A DNA stretch of 64,000 nucleotides from Neisseria zalophi (GTDB lineage Bacteria; Pseudomonadota; Gammaproteobacteria; Burkholderiales; Neisseriaceae). Position numbers and translations under genes: made by a program. This document shows, piece after piece, positions 27,301-34,659 of the stretch. The notes under the pieces were generated by a model. It did no database searches, had not been told where the DNA came from, and worked only from the letters and a program-made list of their open reading frames with translations. The DNA is taken from assembly GCF_008807015.1 (NCBI RefSeq), contig NZ_CP031700.1, forward strand, positions 1,302,001-1,366,000, read 5' to 3'. Numbering within the stretch: position 1 is the first letter of the stretch; the number at the start of each line of letters is the position of its first letter.

Positions 27301-28553
27301 CGGTCGTATCGGTATTGCGATACCAAACCGTCGGGCTGGCTGTGTTCGACCATAATATGGTTGCGATAGCCGAAGCCGCGGATGCGTTTGCCGCTACGGT
27401 CGTAAACGGCGGTGAGGTCGCCGTAGCCGTCGTATTCATAGCGCACCATTTCGCGCTGATGAAAGCCGACCGAAGTGAGGCGGTTGACATAAAGATTATC
27501 GTCGGTACTGACAAATGCATCGGGCTCGGCGGCGGCATCAAAATCTTCATCGCTGTTGTTGAGGCGGATGGATGAGAAGTTTAGCTGCAGCTGTCTGCCG
27601 GTGCTGTCGTAAATGCTGTGGGGGAGGCCGTTGTCGCCGTAGCTGAGGCGGATGTGGTGGTTATTGCGGTCGAGTTGGGCGATAAGCGGATAAACGTCAT
27701 CGTCTTCATCGACGGCGGCAAACCATAAACGGGCACCGCCGTCGGGCGAAGCGATTTGGTAGAGGCCGTCTGAAAGGCGGGAAAAATAGATTTGTTCGTA
27801 AGGATCGAAGTAGGCATCTTCCAAACCGTAGGGGTCTTCTTCGGCAGTGGGGGCGGCGGGGTCTTCGTCTTCGAAGTCGGGGCCATCGTCGTCATCGTCG
27901 TCGCTAGAATAGGGGGTGGCTTCTTCTTCGTCGTCATCAATATCGGGCAGTGCGATTTCGCGCCCCTGTTCGTCGATATAGAGGAAGCCGTCGCGGGTGC
28001 GGAGCAGACGCATGGAAAAAGGCAGCGACCAACCTTGGCCGAGCCAGCCGTTGCCGAGTTGGTCGGAATAATAGCTGCGCGCCCAAATCAGCGGCAGCGG
28101 GGCATCGAGAGTGAAATCGGTTTCGGTGTCTTCGGTTAATAATTTAATACCGAGTATGGCATTAACGGGGTTACCGACGACGGCTGCCGCTGCCTTACAG
28201 GCAAGACACACGCCCTTACCGGCATTGGCATAACCGCCGTTCACCCCCATACCGCCACCACCGGAAAAGGCTTTAACGGTTTTTTGTGTGGGCGGGGTAG
28301 GCCCGGGGGTACCGGGTATCATGGTGGCGAGGGAAATAAGGGTGGAGATGGAATCGGCAGTTTCTGCGGCGGCGGAATCGGGGTCGGCAAGGGAGACGGC
28401 GGTAGAGGCAACATCGGCAACCATATCGATAATGTCAATGGGGCCGGCGGCATTGGTTAGGGGTTCGGGCGGGTTGGCAGAACCTTTAGACACCATGGCG
28501 GGGGCTGAAGGCTGGGGAACGAGTATGCCGATTGTATTGCCTATTTTTGCCAT
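24330..28553 (-). CDS. Rhs effector 1 with GIY-YIG-like nuclease tip
   Basis: A 1407-residue Rhs protein. The N-terminus (1-~100) is Ala/Pro-rich with no PAAR motif I can find. A DUF6531-type start of the cocoon follows (LIWARSYYSDQLGNGWLGQG, about 155-175), then a strongly acidic insert near 203-245 (a run of six Asp). YD repeats follow, then the core end (GIPREMTDQFGNLLW, FRLQNQYYDEETGLHYN, FVNQDPIGL, DPLGL near 1240). The tip (about 1240-1407) has YYATYTR, TGQVYCGRT, R-R-R, REQQLIDHYGG and NKINGVS, the order of Tyr, Tyr, Arg, Glu, Asn expected for a GIY-YIG nuclease, so it probably cuts DNA. It is divergent from the T6SS genes and should use that machine. It carries several in-frame DUS, one (25585-25596) in the AGGTCGTCTGAA variant. 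Confidence 0.85.
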   Translation of the reverse strand: MAKIGNTIGILVPQPSAPAMVSKGSANPPEPLTNAAGPIDIIDMVADVASTAVSLADPDSAAAETADSISTLISLATMIPGTPGPTPPTQKTVKAFSGGGGMGVNGGYANAGKGVCLACKAAAAVVGNPVNAILGIKLLTEDTETDFTLDAPLPLIWARSYYSDQLGNGWLGQGWSLPFSMRLLRTRDGFLYIDEQGREIALPDIDDDEEEATPYSSDDDDDDGPDFEDEDPAAPTAEEDPYGLEDAYFDPYEQIYFSRLSDGLYQIASPDGGARLWFAAVDEDDDVYPLIAQLDRNNHHIRLSYGDNGLPHSIYDSTGRQLQLNFSSIRLNNSDEDFDAAAEPDAFVSTDDNLYVNRLTSVGFHQREMVRYEYDGYGDLTAVYDRSGKRIRGFGYRNHIMVEHSQPDGLVSQYRYDRYAKDGKVLTSNNNLGEQWTFDYRDGYTRVTDALGREEIYGFDDNQELIYHIDADGHRSDSERDDWGRITVRRDEIGRETRYRYDEYGNVINITAPDGSITHIDYHDTLNLPVAVNDPAGRITEYAYDQRGNLIQVTDPAGNTTRYRYNSQWLPDTITDALGKTKTLEYDSDGQLIRYTDCSGETTRFTYTEAGDLESTTDALGHTTRHHYDAAGNHIRTDYPDGSHETFEYDRINRLTAHIDGLGAKTEYELAADGLPLKRTNALGHSFRYGYDKARRLTALTNENGDRYHLGYDRTDNLIQETGWDGKITGYQYDPAGQLTTQTEYGLSDGQNDRPDVWHIHHFKRNILGQLIEKTSRRVDGKQPNGKDEGHSRTRFEYNPFTGELVKARNAHSSVELGYDILGQLINETTVHNGQTTTVAYAYDPLGNRIQTTLPDGRNINYLYYGSGHLHQINIDGETVSDIERDKLHQEISRTQGVLTSLYQYDPMGRLKHQTATANPTLQNNSKLNTLVGGAVRRSYRYDKAGNLIQTADQRSGVLDYVYDKIGRIKTAGKEHFAFDPANNILSDDLKEQTTKGRLKGDNIGLGNRIEKYNGTEYTYDPLGNLIYRQLPNGENQFFRYDTENQLVLAEIKKNNGETQTWAYAYDPFGRRLSKERTDKGALQSTHPKRTHFVWDGSRLLQEYNYKGNYTYVYTDQDSYEPLAQVFFNNKDEQQYLAYFHNDQIGIPREMTDQFGNLLWYGEYTAWGKLNKDERVYPLAHQPFRLQNQYYDEETGLHYNFLRYYEPDCGRFVNQDPIGLKGGGNFYQFAPNANTWIDPLGLSGEAVLNPLSHPILSSNSNTKSVGKAGIIGVILSIPGDTHHKKPLYYATYTRTHPITGQVYCGRTHGRGDPNELVRRRGLQQKHLNAEGFSPPVLDKYSVNSQAIRGREQQLIDHYGGAQSVGGTARNKINGVSAWNPNGPYYNRASTAEFGALIDNSPARIRLW

Positions 28554-28832
28554 AAAATTACTCTACTAAAAATGTTATTTAAAATGTTATTTTTAAAATA
28601 ATGCTTGTAAAATTTTAAAGCCAATTGTAAATTGATTCTAAAATTTTGGGAATAATATTTATTTTAGATTTTTTCTATTGAGAAATATTGAACGGCGAAT
28701 TAAAATAATTTGATTATTTAAAAATAAATTGATTTCAAATTAATCAAAAGCTATGGTAATATAAAAAATATCCCATAGTAATAATTTTAATTTAATTTTG
28801 GTTATATTTACCATACTTGGGATTGCGATTCG
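28554..28832. promoter_or_regulatory. Divergent control region between rhs1 and the T6SS operon
   Basis: 279 bases, extremely AT-rich, between the divergent starts of Rhs1 (leftward) and tagF (rightward). It must hold promoters for both. Several TATAAT-like stretches occur by composition alone, so no single promoter is called. No DUS is present. Confidence 0.4.
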
Positions 28833-29420
28833 ATGTCGAGAGAAGAAGTTTATTTTTTTGGTAAATTAAGTAAATCTCGTGATTTTATTGTTTCAAATAA
28901 TCTTGAGGTTGATGATAAGTTTTTTTTGGATGAATGGTTCGGTCGCTGTGTAGGGCAAAATAAATTAATTCCATTTGCCAAGAAGATATTGGCAGGATCT
29001 AAAATTTGGTTATTTGTTATTAAACATTCATCATATGAAAATAATGTTTATATTGGATTGGCCGCATTAAGTTTAGATAAAAGCGGTAGAGAGTATCCTT
29101 TTGTATTATTTTGTAAATCAGAATTTCAAAATCAATCAGCATTATTAGAAAAGGTTGAGTTTATTAGTTCAAAAATAGATTTTTTTCAAAATATCTTGAA
29201 TGATGGTCAATGTGTATTAGAAGATAGCTTCTATAATATTGATGTTGAAAAAGATAAAAAAGATGAGATTGGTTTGAAATTAGTTGGCAATATAGCAAAA
29301 TATTTATCTGAACGAGATGGCGATATAGATAGTTTTTGGTTGGAAAGTAATGGTGCTCACTTTATAGAGCATCAAGGATCTTTATCTTGTTCTTTATTTA
29401 ACAAATTATTTGGATCGTAA
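28833..29420 (+). CDS. tagF: T6SS accessory protein TagF (ImpM family)
   Basis: A 195-residue protein with the ImpM/TagF start (YFFGKLSKSRDFI near 7-19, FLDEWF near 31-36) and IGLAALSLDKSGREYPFVLF near 73-92. TagF acts in the cytosol as a negative post-translational regulator of T6SS firing in other bacteria; the partner kinase/phosphatase genes (ppkA/pppA) are not in this window. It is the first gene of the cluster; tssA follows after eight bases. The ATG at 28833 gives the family N-terminus; the RBS is weak. Confidence 0.82.
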   Translation: MSREEVYFFGKLSKSRDFIVSNNLEVDDKFFLDEWFGRCVGQNKLIPFAKKILAGSKIWLFVIKHSSYENNVYIGLAALSLDKSGREYPFVLFCKSEFQNQSALLEKVEFISSKIDFFQNILNDGQCVLEDSFYNIDVEKDKKDEIGLKLVGNIAKYLSERDGDIDSFWLESNGAHFIEHQGSLSCSLFNKLFGS

Positions 29421-29428
29421 ATTTATTA

Positions 29429-30496
29429 ATGAAAACTTTTGCTTTGTGGGATGAACCGATTTCTGCGGATATGCCGGCAGGGGTTGATATCGAATACGAT
29501 AGCCGTTTTTTAGAGTTGCAAACAGCAGCGGAAGGAAAAGCAGAACAACAGTATGGAGATACTATTATTCCTGCTGAAGAACCTGATTGGGCTACCGTAG
29601 AAAAACTATGCAATCAATTATTGTCGGAATCTAAAGATTTGCGTGTGTTGGCATACTACACACGTGTATTAACCGTTAAATATGGATTAATAGGGTTCTG
29701 TGCAGGATGTGAATCAATTAAAAAAAATCTTGAGTTGTATTGGGATTCACTTTATCCCAAATTAGAAGATGAAGATGGTGAATATGATCCGTTTTATCGT
29801 GTTAATGCATTAAGTGCTTTTGCAACAACTGATGGTTTAGTTAAGGAAGTATTTCCATCTAAATTATTAGTTAACGGATTAACTCAGCAGCTTGTTACTG
29901 TAAAAGAAGCTGTTTCTATTTTGCAAGGTCATGATCCTCAGAATTATCCTGGTGGTAAAGACCGATTAATGCTTGATATTAGAGTAGGTTCCGATACAGG
30001 TAAACCTGAATTGGTTGCATTGAAACAAACATTGCAACACTTAAAAGATATTCAAGAAATATTTTCTCAAAAACTGCAAGATGAATATTCCCTTGATTTT
30101 GAGGTCATCCAAAAACCATTATCAATTATAGATAAAGCTATGGATTATGAGGATGGCTCGTCTAGCCAACAAGAAAATCTAACATCTGTTGATGACAGTG
30201 ATAAAAATGCTGAAATATATTCAAGCGAAAAAAGCGCAGTATTTGCAGATTCTGAAGCTTGGCGTCGGTTGAATATTAAAAATAGGCCTGATGTTGATTT
30301 GGTGTTGGAAAAAATTTGTGTATATTTTGAAACTTTTGAACCTAGTCATCCGGCACCATTGTTTATACGCAGAGTACAACGGCTAATGAATATGGATTTT
30401 TACGATATTATGAAAGATATAAGTCCTGAAAGTATTAATAACTTAGAGGTTTTAATTGGTAAACCCGATGAGGAAGCGGGAACTTCTCAAGATTAA
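29429..30496 (+). CDS. tssA: T6SS cap/assembly protein TssA
   Basis: A 355-residue TssA with an ImpA N-terminal domain (WDEPISADMPAGVDIEYD; ATVEKLCNQLLSESKDLRV; GLIGFCAGCESIKKNLELYWD). A C-terminal domain follows (VLEKICVYFETFEPSHPAPLFIRR as split blocks). TssA forms a ring that contacts the baseplate and guides sheath growth. The length and C-terminal motif fit the ~350-residue TssA class. The gene lies tightly after tagF and 60 bases ahead of tssB. Confidence 0.92.
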   Translation: MKTFALWDEPISADMPAGVDIEYDSRFLELQTAAEGKAEQQYGDTIIPAEEPDWATVEKLCNQLLSESKDLRVLAYYTRVLTVKYGLIGFCAGCESIKKNLELYWDSLYPKLEDEDGEYDPFYRVNALSAFATTDGLVKEVFPSKLLVNGLTQQLVTVKEAVSILQGHDPQNYPGGKDRLMLDIRVGSDTGKPELVALKQTLQHLKDIQEIFSQKLQDEYSLDFEVIQKPLSIIDKAMDYEDGSSSQQENLTSVDDSDKNAEIYSSEKSAVFADSEAWRRLNIKNRPDVDLVLEKICVYFETFEPSHPAPLFIRRVQRLMNMDFYDIMKDISPESINNLEVLIGKPDEEAGTSQD

Positions 30497-30556
30497 AATA
30501 ATCAAATTTATATTTAATTATCAAACTTTAAATCATCATTTAACAGGATTACTAAA

Positions 30557-31075
30557 ATGTCACGAAATAAATCATCTGGACAAAAATTTATTGCTCGTAA
30601 TAGAGCGCCCAGAGTACAGATTGAATATGATGTTGAATTATATGGTTCTGAGAAAAAAATAGAACTTCCATTCGTGATGGGTGTTATGGCTGATCTGGTT
30701 GGTAAGCCGATAGAACCTCTTCCAGAGCTTGCGGAACGTAAGTTTCTGGAAATTGATGTGGATAATTTCGATGAGCGGATGAAAGCGCTTAAACCACGTG
30801 TGGCATTTAATGTAAAAAATACGCTTACTGGCGAAGGTAATCTTAATGTTGAGCTTGAGTTCGAAAGTATGGATGATTTTTCACCTGCTGCGGTTGCGAA
30901 AAAAGTTGGCCCTTTAAATGAGCTTTTAGAAGCAAGGACACAACTGTCTAATTTGTTGTCATATATGGATGGTAAAAGTGGTGCAGAAGAGCTTATTGGA
31001 AAAGTTTTGGGTGATAGTGAGCTGTTAAAAAGCCTTGCATCAGCTCCTAAAACATCATCAAAAGATGAGCAATAA
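30557..31075 (+). CDS. tssB: T6SS sheath small subunit TssB
   Basis: A 172-residue TssB/VipA. The family blocks are present: RAPRVQIEYDVELYG near 17-31, LPFVMGVMADLVGK near 38-51, FLEIDVDNFDERMKAL near 64-79 and VEFESM-like VELEFESMDDFSP near 98-110. TssB and TssC build the contractile sheath that drives the Hcp tube. tssC follows after 41 bases. Confidence 0.96.
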   Translation: MSRNKSSGQKFIARNRAPRVQIEYDVELYGSEKKIELPFVMGVMADLVGKPIEPLPELAERKFLEIDVDNFDERMKALKPRVAFNVKNTLTGEGNLNVELEFESMDDFSPAAVAKKVGPLNELLEARTQLSNLLSYMDGKSGAEELIGKVLGDSELLKSLASAPKTSSKDEQ

Positions 31076-31116
31076 GCAGTATTTTTTGGATGAAAATAAT
31101 AAAGTGAGAGTAAATC

Positions 31117-32613
31117 ATGGCTGAAAAGCAATTAGATATCCAAGGCAGTAGTGCACAAACAGTATTTGAAGCAAATGAGTTTGAACAATTATTGCAAAAA
31201 GAATTCAAACCTAAAACAGAAGAAGCTAAAAGTGCTGTAACCAATGCGGTAGCAACATTAGCACAGCAGGCTTTACAGAATGTGGTTACGATATCAGATG
31301 ATACCTATCAAACAATTGAGGCAATTATTGCTGAACTAGATAGAAAATTATCTGAGCAAATTAATTTGATTTTACACCACGAAGATTTCCAAAAATTAGA
31401 AGGTGAATGGAGAGGGTTGCATCATTTGGTAACTAATACAGAAACCGATACTCTCCTTAAAATTAAAGTATTACCTATTTCTAAAAAGGAAGTTGCGCGT
31501 AATCTAAAACGTTTTAAAGGCACAGCTTGGGATCAAAGTCCATTATTCAAACGAATTTATGAAGAAGAATATGGACAGTTTGGTGGAGAGCCTTTTGGCT
31601 GTTTGGTTGGAGACTATTACTTTGATCACTCCGCTCCAGATGTTGAAATGTTAAATAGCTTAGAAAAAATTGCGGCAGCTGCGCACTGTCCTTTTATTGC
31701 GGGAGCATCGCCAAAACTTATGCAGATGGAGTCGTGGCAGGAGCTGGCTAATCCACGAGATTTAAGTAAAATTTTCCAAAATGCAGAATATGCACCATGG
31801 CGTAGTTTGCGTGATTCTGAAGATTCTCGTTATATTGGTTTGGCACTGCCTCGCTTCTTATCCCGTTTGCCCTATGGTGTGAATACAAACCCAGTTGATG
31901 AATTTGATTTTGAGGAAGAAACTGAGGGCGCTGATCATAATAAATATACTTGGGCTAATGCTGCTTATGCAATGGCCGTTAATATTAACCGATCTTTCAA
32001 ATATTATGGATGGTGTACTTCTATCCGTGGTGTAGAGTCCGGTGGGATAGTTGAGAACTTACCTTGCCATACATTCCCAACGGATGATGGTGGTGTGGAT
32101 ATGAAATGCCCAACTGAAATCGCTATTAGCGATCGTCGTGAAGCAGAATTGGCTTCTTTGGGATTTATGCCTTTAATCCATCGTAAGAATACTGATTTGG
32201 CTGCATTTATTGGAGCTCAATCATTACATAAACCAGCAGAGTACTACGATCCTGATGCAACTGCTAATGCACGCTTATCTGCTCGGTTGCCTTATCTGTT
32301 TGCATGTTGTCGTTTTGCACATTATTTAAAATGTATTGTGCGTGATAAGGTAGGTTCCTTCCGTGAAAGAGAGGATATGGAGCGTTGGTTAAATGAGTGG
32401 ATTATGAATTATGTGGATGGCGATCCTATTAACTCTACTCAAGAGACAAAAGCACGTAAACCATTAGCTGCCGCTGAAGTTGTAGTGGAAGAAGTTGAAG
32501 ATAATCCGGGATATTACACATCCAAATTCTTTTTGCGTCCACATTATCAACTTGAGGGGTTGACCGTTTCTTTACGCTTAGTTTCCAAACTGCCTTCGGC
32601 TAAACAAGAGTAG
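31117..32613 (+). CDS. tssC: T6SS sheath large subunit TssC
   Basis: A 498-residue TssC/VipB, the usual length. Recognisable parts are LEGEWRGLHHLV near 104-115, FGGEPFGCLVGDYYFDH near 154-170, PFIAGASPKLM near 191-201, and the C-terminal CIVRDKVGSFRERED and PGYYTSKFFLRPHYQLEGL blocks. It forms the outer sheath with TssB and is recycled by ClpV (37745-40381). Confidence 0.97.
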   Translation: MAEKQLDIQGSSAQTVFEANEFEQLLQKEFKPKTEEAKSAVTNAVATLAQQALQNVVTISDDTYQTIEAIIAELDRKLSEQINLILHHEDFQKLEGEWRGLHHLVTNTETDTLLKIKVLPISKKEVARNLKRFKGTAWDQSPLFKRIYEEEYGQFGGEPFGCLVGDYYFDHSAPDVEMLNSLEKIAAAAHCPFIAGASPKLMQMESWQELANPRDLSKIFQNAEYAPWRSLRDSEDSRYIGLALPRFLSRLPYGVNTNPVDEFDFEEETEGADHNKYTWANAAYAMAVNINRSFKYYGWCTSIRGVESGGIVENLPCHTFPTDDGGVDMKCPTEIAISDRREAELASLGFMPLIHRKNTDLAAFIGAQSLHKPAEYYDPDATANARLSARLPYLFACCRFAHYLKCIVRDKVGSFREREDMERWLNEWIMNYVDGDPINSTQETKARKPLAAAEVVVEEVEDNPGYYTSKFFLRPHYQLEGLTVSLRLVSKLPSAKQE

Positions 32614-32688
32614 TCGGGTTTGGTTTTTTATCGGGTGAGTACACCCATTATTGTAAATGGCTTATTTTCTTAACAAGGAGTGTTAAAT

Positions 32689-33171
32689 ATGGCTATTGAT
32701 ATGTTTATGAAGGTTGAAGGTGTAAATGGCGAATCAAAAGATGCCAATCACAAAGACTGGACAAATATTGAAAGTTTTGATTGGGGAGCCGAGCAGCCTG
32801 GCTCTATGACAAGCGGCGGTGGCGGCGGTGCCGGTAAAGTAAATTTTAATGATCTATCTGTTGTGGCTGCTATTGATAAAGCTGCACCAACTATTTTGAA
32901 AAATTGTGCGACTGGTCAACATTTAAGTAAAGTGGAAATTTCAGTATGTAAAGCCGGTGGCGAGCAAATTGAATACTCTCGAACAACTTTAGAAGATGTT
33001 TTGGTGACTGGTGTGAAATTTATTGGCGTGCAAGGTAGTGATGCATTAAAAATGCAATATTCATTCCAAGCTGCTAAAGTGAAGAACCAATATTGGGAAC
33101 AAACCGATAAAGGTTCTAAAGGTGCAGAAGTTCAAATGGCATTCAACATTAAAGAAAACAAATCAGCATAA
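32689..33171 (+). CDS. hcp: T6SS tube protein Hcp (TssD)
   Basis: A 160-residue Hcp that stacks as hexameric rings to form the tube. The motifs fit: DMFMKVEGVNGESKD near 4-18, IESFDWG near 26-32, a glycine-rich loop (SGGGGGAGKV), and DALKMQYSFQAAKV near 120-133. The ATG at 32689 is chosen because AAGGAG at 32675-32680 lies eight bases upstream; a GTG at 32680 would overlap that RBS. A terminator hairpin follows, so hcp is probably made in excess over the rest of the cluster. Confidence 0.96.
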   Translation: MAIDMFMKVEGVNGESKDANHKDWTNIESFDWGAEQPGSMTSGGGGGAGKVNFNDLSVVAAIDKAAPTILKNCATGQHLSKVEISVCKAGGEQIEYSRTTLEDVLVTGVKFIGVQGSDALKMQYSFQAAKVKNQYWEQTDKGSKGAEVQMAFNIKENKSA

Positions 33172-33196
33172 CAATATTTGTTTGAATTGTGTTGGA

Positions 33197-33231
33197 AAGC
33201 CTGACTTGAAATATTTTCAGTCAGGCTTTTG
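33197..33231 (+). terminator. Terminator hairpin after hcp
   Basis: AAGCCTGACT (33197-33206) and AGTCAGGCTT (33219-33228) form a perfect 10-bp stem with a 12-base loop, followed by TTTGTC. It lies inside the T6SS gene run, 25 bases after the hcp stop, so transcription beyond needs readthrough or a promoter upstream of tagJ. Confidence 0.82.
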
Positions 33232-33302
33232 TCTGAAAATATTAGTATATTGAATTATTGTTTTGTCATAAATTAATTATTAAATGTGGAGAGAAGTTGA
33301 AT

Positions 33303-34118
33303 ATGGATTTGAAAACTAAATTATCCGATATGATTGAGTTGGTCCGCTCTAATCCCGATAATCCACAACAACGCTTAATAGTGATTCAATATCTATGTAT
33401 ATGTGCTCAATGGGAACAAGCGTTAAAGCATATCAAACAATTTCAGAAACTTTTTCCCAACGTTGAAAAGTCATTGATTTTGTTTTTGATTGAAAATATT
33501 GAAGCTGAAATGCGGCGAGAATCAACCTTAACTGCTAAACAAAAACCCAAGACATTTGAGCAGCATGCAAGTAAATTAGAGGTTTTACAAAAACAACTAT
33601 CGCTAGTAGCACATGCTTCAGAGAAAGAAAGTAATTTATTATTGCAAACATATACTGAGTTAGTTGATTTAGTGCCTGAAATACCAATTAGTATTACTTA
33701 CTTACTTCCTAATAAATCAGTTGAAACAACATCCGGTAAGTGGGTTATTGATGGAGATGTTCGTACTTCTTTTGTTTGTGAGTTTTTTCTGAACGGGCAG
33801 TATTATTGGCAACCTTGGGATTCAATTAATAGTATTGCTTTTATAGCACCTAATTCATTGTTAGATATTATTTGGAGGCCGTCTGAAATTACGTTTAAAG
33901 ATGGGAAGTCCATTCAATGTATTACTCCTGCCCGTTATGTAGTATTACAGGACTTAATAACAAAATGGTCAGATGCATTACTACAATGTTCAAAAACTGA
34001 TTGGATGGGCGTTGCAGAGGATTTATTTATCGGTTTTGGACAAAAAATGTTATATACCGATAAGGAAGATTTTGGTTTATTAGATATTCGGTTAATTAAG
34101 TTTGGGTATTCAAATTAA
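33303..34118 (+). CDS. tagJ: T6SS accessory protein TagJ (ImpE family)
   Basis: A 271-residue ImpE/TagJ protein. The N-terminal half is helical with TPR-like repeats (NPQQRLIVIQYLCICAQWEQ split over residues 15-40). The C-terminal half has the family blocks NGQYYWQPWDSI, LLDIIWRPSEITF and ITPARYV. TagJ binds the sheath and in some systems helps ClpV recognise it. The ATG at 33303 is chosen for its GGAGAG nine bases upstream; an upstream TTG frame would add an unlikely 15 residues. A DUS lies in-frame at 33888-33897, one of only two seen in the T6SS core run. Confidence 0.85.
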   Translation: MDLKTKLSDMIELVRSNPDNPQQRLIVIQYLCICAQWEQALKHIKQFQKLFPNVEKSLILFLIENIEAEMRRESTLTAKQKPKTFEQHASKLEVLQKQLSLVAHASEKESNLLLQTYTELVDLVPEIPISITYLLPNKSVETTSGKWVIDGDVRTSFVCEFFLNGQYYWQPWDSINSIAFIAPNSLLDIIWRPSEITFKDGKSIQCITPARYVVLQDLITKWSDALLQCSKTDWMGVAEDLFIGFGQKMLYTDKEDFGLLDIRLIKFGYSN

Positions 34119-34146
34119 TACTTGGAATAGATGATAATAGTTTATT

Positions 34147-34659
34147 ATGCCAAAATTTAGAAATCAATTATTACCTTCTTTGTTTGATAGATTAACTGAT
34201 GAAGAGCCTCGTCGAAAAAAAGAGTTGCACCTTAATCAGGGCATAAGTATTGAACAGTATAGACAGAATGTGCTTAGAGATATTCTTCATTTATTCAATA
34301 CTTGTAATTTTCAGGCAGGTAATTTGGAGGTTGATTTAACCAGTAATGTAAAGGCATCTACTTTAAATTATGGGATACCTCCACTTTCTGGTATTAATTT
34401 TTCAGATGTTAAATGGCAAGATGTTGAGCAATCTATTAAACAGGCAATTATTGATTTTGAGCCGAGACTTGATGAGAATACACTTCAGGTGGTGGCTATT
34501 ACTGATCATGATGATGATACATTACATAATAAATTAATTATAGAAATAAAAGGATATTTAAAATTAAACCCATATCCTAAAGAATTTTTACTTCGCACTA
34601 GTATGGACATAGAGACAGGATCGTTTAATTTATTAGATATTGGGGATAAACGTGAATAA
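34147..34659 (+). CDS. tssE: T6SS baseplate protein TssE
   Basis: A 170-residue TssE of the gp25/GPW family. LLPSLFDRLTDEEP near 8-21, then NVLRDILHLFNT near 43-54, the NYGIPPLSG block near 74-82 and a C-terminal beta part. TssE joins TssF, TssG and TssK in the baseplate wedge. The last codons overlap the tssF start. Confidence 0.93.
   Translation: MPKFRNQLLPSLFDRLTDEEPRRKKELHLNQGISIEQYRQNVLRDILHLFNTCNFQAGNLEVDLTSNVKASTLNYGIPPLSGINFSDVKWQDVEQSIKQAIIDFEPRLDENTLQVVAITDHDDDTLHNKLIIEIKGYLKLNPYPKEFLLRTSMDIETGSFNLLDIGDKRE

Noticed and set aside
28554..28832. Specific -35/-10 boxes ahead of tagF or rhs1
   Set aside because: The region is so AT-rich that many TATAAT-like strings occur by chance; none has a convincing partner.
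33258..33302. Upstream TTG start for tagJ
   Set aside because: It adds residues unlike the family, and GGAGAG is well placed for the ATG at 33303.
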